Shown piece by piece: positions 9,314 to 18,800 of a stretch of DNA of 36,444 nucleotides. Under the pieces are notes generated by a model, which was given only the letters and a program-made list of their open reading frames with translations, did not search any database and had not been told where the DNA came from. The stretch covers positions 1 through 36,444 of the forward strand of contig JBAXGN010000068.1 in the NCBI GenBank assembly GCA_037139415.1. The letters run 5' to 3'. This stretch comes from Verrucomicrobiota bacterium (GTDB taxonomy: Bacteria; Verrucomicrobiota; Verrucomicrobiia; Limisphaerales; Fontisphaeraceae). A program made the translations under genes and the position numbers. Numbering within the stretch: position 1 is the stretch's first letter; every line of letters begins with the position of its first letter.

Positions 9314-10533
9314 TGGATGCCGCCCTGAACGAACGACAATCGAAAGTGGATTGGCTGCTGCTGCTGGCGGTGCTGGGCCTGATGGCGTTTGGCATGGCGT
9401 TCATTTTCAGCGCCACGATGGCCAATGAGGCGGCGCGCGTGCAGCCATGGTATCAGCAACGTTTCTTCATGCAATTGGTTTGGTACGGGTTCGGGTTTAC
9501 CGCGGCGACGGTGCTCAGTTTGTGGCATTACCGGCAGATTGCCGGGCTTGCCTATTTCGCCTACTGGGCCAGCATTATTCTGCTGGTGGCGGTGCTGATC
9601 CCCCATGTGGGCGCGATGCGCTTTGGCGCGCGGCGGTGGATTGATCTCGGGCCCATTCAATTGCAGCCATCCGAGCTGGCCAAGCTTGCTTTCATTGTCG
9701 CCCAGGCGTGTTACCTAAGCCTGCATCATCATGAGCTGAATCGTCCCAGCGTGCTGTGGAAAGCCATTGGCATGACGGTGCTGCCGTTTGTGCTGGTGCT
9801 CAAGGAGCCGGATTTGGGGTCGGCCCTGATCTTCCTGCCCGTTGGCCTGGTCATGATCCTGGTGGCGGGCGCCTCGCGCCGGTTCCTCGCCCTGTTCGGG
9901 ATCGTGGGCGGCGGGCTGGTGAGCTTGATGATTATTTATGCTTTGTTCGCGCCGGCGTCCTGGTGGCAATTGCCCATTCAGGATTACCAGAAGCGGCGGT
10001 TGAAAGTTTATTTCGGATTGGATTATACCAAATTTGCTCCGCCCAATGCCACGGCGGCGGAGTGGCAGCGCCTGCGAGTGCAGCAGCAGAACGACGAGTA
10101 TAACTCGCGGCAGGCGCTTATTTCCGTCGGCTCCGGTGGGTTGACAGGAAAAGGATGGCGGCAGGGCTCGCAAATAGCGCTGGGTTACCTGCCGCGGGCT
10201 GTGGCTCACAACGACTTCATCTTCTCCGTCATTGCCGAGGAGAGTGGGTTCGTTGGCAGTATGTGTGTCATCACACTGTATGGAGTGGTCCTGTTCACCG
10301 GAATCAGGATCGCGTCCCGGGTTCGGAATGGCGACCACCTGGGTAAATTGCTGGCCGTGGGGGTGGTAACCCTCCTGTTCAGCCACGTGTTCATCAATAT
10401 CGGCATGAACATTCGCATCATGCCCGTCACGGGTGTGCCACTGCCGCTGCTAAGTTACGGCGGATCTTCAGTGCTATGCTCCCTGATCGCCATCGGGCTG
10501 TTGCAAAACATTCACCTCCATCAACGAGCGTGA
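9310..10533 (+). CDS. rodA: Rod shape-determining protein RodA (SEDS glycosyltransferase)
   Basis: RodA is a polytopic SEDS-family peptidoglycan polymerase that extends glycan strands from lipid II. The 407-aa protein has about ten hydrophobic segments and SEDS landmarks: WIDLGPIQLQPSELAKLAFI near residue 117, LKEPDLGSALIFLPVGL near 165, and the C-terminal GMNIRIMPVTGVPLPLLSYGGSS signature near 363-385. Its ATG overlaps the mrdA stop by four bases. A second ATG follows immediately at 9313. The direct adjacency to a class B PBP and to mreBCD makes RodA rather than FtsW the clear call. Confidence 0.96.
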   Translation: MMDAALNERQSKVDWLLLLAVLGLMAFGMAFIFSATMANEAARVQPWYQQRFFMQLVWYGFGFTAATVLSLWHYRQIAGLAYFAYWASIILLVAVLIPHVGAMRFGARRWIDLGPIQLQPSELAKLAFIVAQACYLSLHHHELNRPSVLWKAIGMTVLPFVLVLKEPDLGSALIFLPVGLVMILVAGASRRFLALFGIVGGGLVSLMIIYALFAPASWWQLPIQDYQKRRLKVYFGLDYTKFAPPNATAAEWQRLRVQQQNDEYNSRQALISVGSGGLTGKGWRQGSQIALGYLPRAVAHNDFIFSVIAEESGFVGSMCVITLYGVVLFTGIRIASRVRNGDHLGKLLAVGVVTLLFSHVFINIGMNIRIMPVTGVPLPLLSYGGSSVLCSLIAIGLLQNIHLHQRA

Positions 10534-10548
10534 AAAAAGGAAAGTATT

Positions 10549-12564
10549 ATGAGTAGTGACAATGGACGCACTTTTGGCCGCCGACGTGGCGGCATGCGTT
10601 TCCGCCCCAGCGGCGGAGGACAAAAACACGGGCCGGGACCGCACCGGCCGGAAAAGGCCGCACAGGATGCGCGGGCCGAAGTGTTGGGCGACAAACCGGA
10701 GTCGGATTCGGTCTATGACCGTCGGCGCCACGAGCATGAGATCGAGCGCTCGGAGAACCTGGCGGCCGGCCTGCCTCCCGAAGGGGCAGCCAAGGTGGAT
10801 GCCGCTCCGGTGCCCGATGACGGCAAACGTTCCCAGAATTTCCGCGAGCCCAACCTGGAAACGCCGGCGGAAGTCAAAGAGGATTATGTGCCGGTCAAAG
10901 TGCCCGACCAGCCCAAGGGCTTCGTGGAGACGATCAAGCACGCCGCCACGCGGGTCATCAACAAGGTCCGCCGGCTCATCCGCCCGGTGAAGAAATCCCA
11001 TAAGGAAATCATCATCAATGTGGAATCGTTGGAAGTGCGTGTGGCCGTGCTCGAAGAAGGGCGGCTCGAAGACTTCACCATCGAACGCACCAGCGAAGAG
11101 CGTCTCGTCGGCAGTATCTTCAAAGGTAAAGTCCGCAACCTTGAGGACGGCCTCAAAGCCGCCTTCGTGGATATCGGCTTCGAGAAAAATGCCTTCCTGC
11201 ATTATTGGGATATCGTGCCTAACAGCTTCGACAGCGGTGTCGAAATTGTCGAACGCGAAAACCAAAACAAACGCCGCGAGCGCGACAAACCCAAGATCAC
11301 CCAGCGGGATATCCCCCGGCTTTATCCGCCCGGCAGCGAAATCATCGTGCAGGTCACCAAGGGCCCCATCGGCAGCAAAGGCCCGCGGGTCACCACCAAC
11401 CTCGTGCTTCCCGGTCGTTACCTGGTGCTGCTGCCCAACTCCGAGCAGAGTGGCATCTCCCGCAAGATCGAAAGCAATGAGGAACGTCAACGCCTTAAGA
11501 AAATCCTCCGGGGCCTTACTATTCCGGATGGCATGGGCGTGATTATCCGCACAGTTGGCGAGGGGCAACAGGCACGGTATTTCGTGCGCGACCTCGCGTT
11601 GCTGCTTGAAGAATGGGAGAAAATCCAGAAGCGCATGCGCAGCCAGTCGCTGGCCACGTGCGTCTTTGAAGAACCCGACCTCATTGAGCGCACGGTACGC
11701 GACTTCCTCACCGAGGATGTTGAGCGCATTGTCACCGACCATCCGCAAGCGTATGAGCGCATGCGCGAAATGATTGGCCGCATCTCCCAGCGTTCCGCCG
11801 GCAAGGTAAAACTCTACAATGAGCCACAGCCGGTCTTTGACCGCTTTAACATTACGCGCCAGTTGGATGGCGCCTTCTCCCGCCAGGTGCCCCTCAAGAG
11901 TGGCGGTTACCTGGTCATTGACGAAACCGAGGCCCTCGTGGCCATTGACGTCAACACCGGGCGGCACAAGGGCGGCAAAGACCAGGAATCCACCATCCTC
12001 AAGGTCAATCTTGAGGCGGCGGAAGAAATCTGCCGCCAACTGCGGCTGCGCAACATGGGCGGCCTCATTGTACTGGATTTCATTGATATGAAATCCCGGC
12101 GGGACCAGCAGAGTGTCTTCAACCGCATGCGCGACGGAGTGAAGCGTGATCGTGCCAAAACCCATGTGTTACCCATCTCCCAGCTTGGCTTGATGGAAAT
12201 GACGCGCCAACGCCACACCGAGAGTATGCGCTCGGCGGTCTATGACGACTGTCCGTACTGTAAGGGCCGCGGCAAGGTCAAGAGTTCCCTCACGATGAGC
12301 GTGGAAATCCAGCGCAAGCTCACCGAAATCTTCCGCAAACGCAGTCGGGATGAAAACGACTTCCAACTGCGGATCGTCGTGCATCCATCGGTGCTCGAGC
12401 GCCTGCGTAACGAAGACGAGAAACTGCTGATCGAGATGGAAAAACGATACTTCGGAAAAATGTCCTTCCGGCCCGACCCAGCCATCCATGCCGAACAGTT
12501 CAAAATCTACAACGCTGTGACCAACGAAGAACTGGCTGCCAGCCAGGTTCCGCACACGCACTGA
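10549..12564 (+). CDS. Ribonuclease E/G family endoribonuclease
   Basis: A 5'-end-sensing endoribonuclease for rRNA maturation and mRNA decay. After a ~150-residue charged, Gly/Arg/Pro-rich and probably disordered N-terminal extension come the S1/RNase H-like region (about 153-300), the DNase I-like catalytic domain with D467 (AIDVNTGR) and D510 (VLDFIDM), and a Zn-link CPYC (C568, C571). The spacings D to D = 43 and D to C = 58 equal those of E. coli RNase E (D303, D346, C404), strong support for an intact active site. There is no long C-terminal scaffold, so it is G-like at that end. A good Shine-Dalgarno (AAGGA, 10537-10541) supports the ATG. It is the last gene of the mre cluster; in E. 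coli rng also follows mreBCD. Confidence 0.95.
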   Translation: MSSDNGRTFGRRRGGMRFRPSGGGQKHGPGPHRPEKAAQDARAEVLGDKPESDSVYDRRRHEHEIERSENLAAGLPPEGAAKVDAAPVPDDGKRSQNFREPNLETPAEVKEDYVPVKVPDQPKGFVETIKHAATRVINKVRRLIRPVKKSHKEIIINVESLEVRVAVLEEGRLEDFTIERTSEERLVGSIFKGKVRNLEDGLKAAFVDIGFEKNAFLHYWDIVPNSFDSGVEIVERENQNKRRERDKPKITQRDIPRLYPPGSEIIVQVTKGPIGSKGPRVTTNLVLPGRYLVLLPNSEQSGISRKIESNEERQRLKKILRGLTIPDGMGVIIRTVGEGQQARYFVRDLALLLEEWEKIQKRMRSQSLATCVFEEPDLIERTVRDFLTEDVERIVTDHPQAYERMREMIGRISQRSAGKVKLYNEPQPVFDRFNITRQLDGAFSRQVPLKSGGYLVIDETEALVAIDVNTGRHKGGKDQESTILKVNLEAAEEICRQLRLRNMGGLIVLDFIDMKSRRDQQSVFNRMRDGVKRDRAKTHVLPISQLGLMEMTRQRHTESMRSAVYDDCPYCKGRGKVKSSLTMSVEIQRKLTEIFRKRSRDENDFQLRIVVHPSVLERLRNEDEKLLIEMEKRYFGKMSFRPDPAIHAEQFKIYNAVTNEELAASQVPHTH

Positions 12565-12590
12565 TTTTCGGGTTCCACCCCGTGTACCAC

Positions 12591-12619
12591 AAAAACCCCG
12601 CCGAAAGGCGGGGTTTTTT
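12591..12619 (+). terminator. Intrinsic terminator after the mre-rne cluster
   Basis: AAAAACCCCGCC (12591-12602), loop GAAA, GGCGGGGTTTTT (12607-12618) form a perfect 12-bp stem with a stable tetraloop, ending in a run of six T. The A-rich left arm means it could act in both directions. It lies 26 bases after the RNase E/G stop. Confidence 0.95.
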
Positions 12620-12800
12620 ATTGGTTCTGACGATAGCCAAGCACCAGTCGGTTGTAATGGTCATACCAGAAAATATTTTCTCGGTTTCTATTTTCTCAAT
12701 AATTTGAAGCCGACCCGATTGGTCGTGGTCAATCCTGGTTCAGTGCAAATCTGCTTGGCAGGACGTTATCCTTGACTACCGGCTGTTTTTCTGAGTAAGT

Positions 12801-15800
12801 ATGAGTGATAATTATATGCGTGATAAGGATTTAAGTGTAATGCGAATGGGAGTGGTCTGCCTGTCAATCTGGTTTTTGGCTGCTGCCTTGGGAGCGGCCG
12901 CCCCACTTGGCACGGCGTTCACGTACCAGGGACAACTGCGTGATGGCGGTGCTGCCGCCAATGGGCTTTACGATCTGCAATTTTCCCTCTACGACGGGCC
13001 GACGGGCGGAGGCAGCTTGAGCGGGCCGATCACCCAGACTGGCACCAGCCTGAGCAATGGGACGTTTACCGTGTTTCTGGATTTTGGCTCGGGCATGTTC
13101 GATGGCAGCGCGCGCTGGCTTGAGATTGGGGTGCGCCCCAATGGCAGCGCCGGCGGATTTACCACCCTCACTCCGCGTCAGCCAGTCACGGCAACGCCAT
13201 ATGCGCTCTATTCGCCCAGTGCTGGCACCGCCGCCAGCGTGCCCGCCGCTGGTCTTACCGGCACCTTGTCCGATGCCCGGCTCTCCACCAATGTGGCGTT
13301 GCAGAACCGCAGCGCCACGTTTGCCGGCACGCTGAAGGCCACCGGATTTAGCGGTAACGCGGGCGGCCTGACCAATCTCAATGCCGCCAGTCTAACGGGA
13401 CCGCTCGCCCTTCAGATTGGAACCAAGCTGACCCAAATCCTCAGGGATGGCACCAATAATTCTGTTACGGCGGTGACCGTTGCGGGCCGCTATGCATACC
13501 TGGCCTGCGGGGTTCGAGGACTCCGGATTTACGACGTGGCCAATCCCGCCCAACCCGTGCTTTTATGCTTCACGAACTGGAACTTGCTGGTGATGGATGT
13601 GGCTGTGGCCGGCAACTATGCGTATTTGGCCTGCCATTCCGGTGGGCTAAGGATTTTTGATATCTCCACGCCTACGACCCCCGTCCAGGTGGGCGGGATC
13701 AACAACGGCGGCCAGGCTCTGAAGGTGGCCGTTTCGGACGCTTACGCTTACCTGGCCAACGATAGCGATGGCCTGCGCATTTATGATGTTTCCAATCCGG
13801 CCAATCCCGTCAACGTCGCGCACCTGACCGCGTCCAACTCGATCGGGCAAGTGGCCGTCGCAGGCCATTATGCCTACCTGGGTATGGGGGTTGGTGGGAT
13901 TGGTATTTATGATATTACCACCCCCGCCAACCCGGTCCTGGCCGGTCAGATCGCCGCCGAGGTAGACTGTTTCACCATCGCTGGAACCTACGCCTATGTC
14001 GGCGTGGTGACAGTGGGTTTGGCGATTTATGACCTTGCCGACCCGGTTCATCCCGTGCGGCTCTCGCAAGAATACAACCACGTCTTTTTCCGCGGCCTGG
14101 CAGTCAGCAGCCATTATGTCTGCGCCGCCGCCTTTAACTCCGGACTCTACATTTACGACGTGGCGGACAAAACCAATCCGGTGGTGGTGCAACAGAACCG
14201 TGACAGTACCGGCATGCGCACCCCAGCGGCGGCCGGCAATTATGTTTATGTGGCCACCGATGCGGATGGACTGCTGATCTATGCCTTGGAAGCATTCAAC
14301 GCCGTGGCCTTCCGCGGGGATGGGTTGGGGCTAACGAACATCATCGCAGATAACCTGGTGGGAACACTGGCGGACGCGCGGCTCAGTCCCAACGTGGTGC
14401 TGCAAAGCGGCAGCCCAACATTTTCTGGACGCGTGGCGGCCACCGCTTTTTCCGGAAACGGTGCCGGGTTGACGAATCTGGACGCGAACCAACTATCGGG
14501 AGCGCTGGGCGTCGCGCACGGAGTGGGGGTCAGCCAGACGAATGATGCGAGTGGAGTCAGTGGCGTGGCCGTGACCAGCAACAATGCGTTTCTCGTCTGC
14601 CTGGCCCACGACTTGCGCGTTTATGACCTTGCCAATCCCGACTCGCCGATATTGGTGGGCCAAACCAACACGGGCGGATCGCCGGTGGAGGTGGCGATTT
14701 CCGGCAGCCACGCCTACGTGGCTGACACGATGAACGGATTGCTCGTCTATGACCTTTCCAATCCGGCCAACCCGGTGCTGGTGGCCCGCACTAATCAAGG
14801 CGGCATCGCCCGAGGCGTGGCGGTATCCGGCAATTTCGTTTTTCTGGCCAACGATTACGATGGCGTGCGCATTTATGATGTTTCCAACCCGGCCAATCCG
14901 GTCGGCGTATGCCACCTTACCTCCAGCCCGCAAGCCAAGGGGGTGACGGTGGCCGGCAATTATGCCTATGTCGCCAATTATGCCGAAGGATTTCATATTT
15001 ATGAGGTGTCCAACCCGGCCGCCCCCATCCTGGTCAAAGTGCTTACCGAAACGGTCTTGGGCGGCGGTTACGCCCAGAATGCGACCATCGCGGGACGGTA
15101 TGCCTATCTGGCCAATGGAAGTTGGGGCCTGAGCATTTTTGACATCACGGACCCGCAAAACCCTACGTTCATCAGCCGCTGTCCTGGCGTGATGGGTTCT
15201 TCGGCCACAAGTGTCCGCATCGCGGGACGTTATGCCTGCCTGGCCAACGGGAGCGATGGGCTGCGCCTTTATGATATTTCCAACCCGGCCAGCCCCCTGG
15301 ACCTTGGCCATCTCGATACCGGTGGCTTGGCGGAGCGGGTGGCCATTGCCGGCAATGTGGCGTACGTGGCTGACACAATGCGGGGTTTACGCCTGGTGTT
15401 GCTGGAGACCGTGACGGCGCCAGCGTTTCAAGGGGATGGCTCTGGGATGACGAATCTAAATGCCGCCGGGATGACGCTGGGGACCCTGTCAGATGCCCGG
15501 CTTTCCCACAACGTGGCCCGGCTTGATGCCAATCAGACCTTCACCGGGATCAATGCCTTTGCCGGCCCTGGGTACTATCAAGGCTCAAATCGTTTTGATA
15601 ATCCGGCCAATTGGTTTGCCGGGAGTTTTGCTGGCAACGGTGCCGGGTTAACCAACGTGGATGCGTCTGCTCTGACGGGACCACTCTACGTTTCGAGCGG
15701 GCTCAACCTGAGTAAAATCACCAATGGCGGATTGAGCGGAGTCTTCAGCGTGGCAGTGGCTGGCACTTATCTCTATTCCGCTAATGGAGAGGATGGTTTG

Positions 15801-18800
15801 CGCGTCTTTAACCTCGCTAATCCCTCACAGCCGGTTCTGGTTGGGGGAACCAATGATGGGGGATATGCCGTGAGCGTCACCATCGTCAGCAATCGGTTGT
15901 ACGTGGCAGAAACTCTGCATGGATTGCACATTTACGACATTTCCACTCCCACCAATCCAGTTAGTCTGGCTGCGACCAACAACGGCGGTTGGGCGCAAAA
16001 TAGCACGGTAGTCGGTCATTATGCCTATCTGGCTGCGGATGGCGATGGCTTGCGCATTTATGACATTTCCAATCCGGTCAATCCGGTGAATGTGGGCCAT
16101 GCCAATGATGGTGGCCTCGCGCGGCAAGTCGTGGTGGTGGGAAATTACGCCTACCTGGCCTCGGTAAACAGCGGCTTGCGCATTTACGATGTCTCCAACC
16201 CCGCCAATCCCATGAGTGTGCGATTGCTCAATTCCTCGAGTACCATGGCAGTCGCCGCCGCTGGGCGATACCTCTGTTATGCCACCGTTAATGGCTGGGT
16301 GTGCATTGCGGATATCAGCGACCCGCTGAACGTGCTTCCGGTGAGTTACGTCAATACTGGCAAAACCCCATCCGCCCTGGCGATGACGGAGCGTTATCTC
16401 TGCCTGGGCCTCAGCTTTGAAGGCATGCTCATTTACGACCTGAGCAACCCGGCTAATCCGATCCAGGTGGCCACTACCAAGGATTATGGGTATGCCCAAA
16501 ATATCACCATTGCCGGCAATAATGCCATTCTGGCAAACGGCGCGGATGGGATTCGCATTTATGCACTCCAAGTGGCTAACGCTCCTGTTTATCAAGGCAG
16601 CGGGTTCGGGCTCACCGATATCCCGACCACCAGTCTGAACGGGACGCTAACAGACCGCCAACTCTCTGCCAACGTGGCATTGCTGAGTGCGAATCAGACA
16701 TTTTCAGGCATCAACAACCTGACCAATGCGGCGAACACCGTCGCGGGGGTATTTGTCGGTAGTTTCAGCGGCAATGGTGCAAGTTTGACCAATCTGAATG
16801 CGAGCACCTTGGCCAGCGGCACCCTCGTGGAGGCCCGGCTTTCCACCAATGTGACGCTGCTGAATGGGAATCAGACGTTCTCCGGTATTAATCGTCTCAC
16901 CAATACGGCGAATGCCATGTCGGGTGCATTTACCGGCGGCTTTAGCGGCAACGCCGCCGGACTGACCAATGTGAACGCCGCGAACGTGGTCGGCACCCTA
17001 GCGGACGCGCGACTCTCCACCAACGTGGCGCTACTAAACGCGAATCAGACGTTCGCGGGCGTAAACCAACTCACGAACGCCGCGAACACGCTGGCGGGTT
17101 CGTTTACCGGCAGCTTCAGCGGCAATGCGGGAAGCCTGACCAACTTGAATGCGAGCACCGTTGCCAGCGGCACCCTCGCCGAGGCCCGGCTTTCGACCAA
17201 TGTGACGCTGTTGAACGCGAACCAGGCGTTCTCCGGGGTGAACCAGCTTACCAACGCGGCGAATTCCTTGGCCGGAACCTTCACGGGAGCCTTTAACGGC
17301 AACGCCAGCGGGCTTACCAATGTGATCGGCACCAATGTGATCGGCACCCTGCCGGATGCGCGACTGTCCGCCAATGTGGCGTTGCTCAATGCCAATCAAG
17401 CGTTCGCCGGCGCCAACACGCTCACCAATGCGGCCAATACCCTGGCAGGAACGTTCACCGGCAGTTTCACAGGCAACGCCGGGAGCCTCACCAACCTGAA
17501 CGCCAGCACGCTGGCCAGCGGCACCGTGGCTGATGCGCGGCTCTCCGCCAATATCCCGCGCCTGAACGCCAACCAAAGCTTCACTGGCACCGTCTCGTTC
17601 TACCCTGTCGGGGCGCCATTTGCCGTGGGAAGTTCCACCCTGGTTGCCAACCTGAATGCCGATCAACTCGATGGGTTAAACGCCACCGCCTTCTGGCAGT
17701 TGGGTGGCAACAGTAACAGCACGGTTGGAGTCAATTTCCTGGGCACCACGGACAACCAGCCGTTGGAATTCAAAGTCAACAATCAGCGGGCGGTGCGCTT
17801 CGAACCGGGTGCTGGCGGCATGCCCAACCTGATTGCTGGCGCCAGCAATAATTCGGTTTTGCTGGCGGTTTCGGGTTCCACCATTGCCGGCGGCGCCAAC
17901 AACACCATTCAAGGTAGCACGGTCCATTCCAGCATCTCTGGCGGCATTTCCAACGTTGTACAAAGTAGCGCCTCCTTTGGAGCGATTGGCGGCGGTATGG
18001 GGAACGTCATCAGCGGGCTTTCCGTGGGCGCAACCATTCCTGGCGGCCAAAGCAACACGGCTGGCGGTTTCTGCTCCATTGCCATGGGCAACGCCTCCAT
18101 CGCCAATGGCTATGTGGCCACCGCCATGGGAAACAGCACCACATCCACTGCCAACTACGCCACCGCCATGGGCATGGGGACCACCGCCAGCGGCGGTGCG
18201 GCCACCGCCATGGGCATGAACACCATCGCCTCCGGTTTTGGTGCCACCGCTGTGGGCGGGAATACAATCGCCAATGGGGGATACTCCGTGGCTATGGGCT
18301 ATGGTTCGGTGGCCAGCAATGCTTACGGTTTTGCCTTGGGCTATCATGCGTTATCCTTGCACAACGGTTCGTTTGTCTGGGCGGATGCCACCGGGGCGGA
18401 TTTTCCCTCCACCGCCTTCAATCAATTCCTCATTCGTGCCTCCGGCGGCGTCGGCATCGGGATCACGAATCCCGTCAGCGCCTTACATGTGGCCGGCATT
18501 GTCACCGCCGACGCCTTTCGCGGCAATGGCGCCAATCTAACCAACGTCAGCGCGGGCAATCTAGCCAGCGGGACGCTGGCGGACACCCGGCTTTCGACCA
18601 ACGTGGCGTTGCTTAATGCCAATCAGACATTTTCCGGCGTCAACACGCTTTCCAACGTGGCCAACAGTCTGGCCGGCACGTTCACGGGTAACTTCAACGG
18701 CAACGCGGGCGGGGCGACCAACCTCAACGCCACCAACCTCGTCGGCATCTTGCCGGATGCGCGGCATTCGGCCAATATTCCACGCCTCAATACCAACCAA

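Noticed and set aside
10474-12165. 563-codon minus-strand frame opposite RNase E/G
   Set aside because: Its length reflects codon bias of the real plus-strand gene; the plus-strand product has a complete catalytic signature.
14493-18347. Several 180-270 codon minus-strand frames opposite the giant gene
   Set aside because: They are antisense reflections of the repetitive plus-strand gene and show no independent signals.
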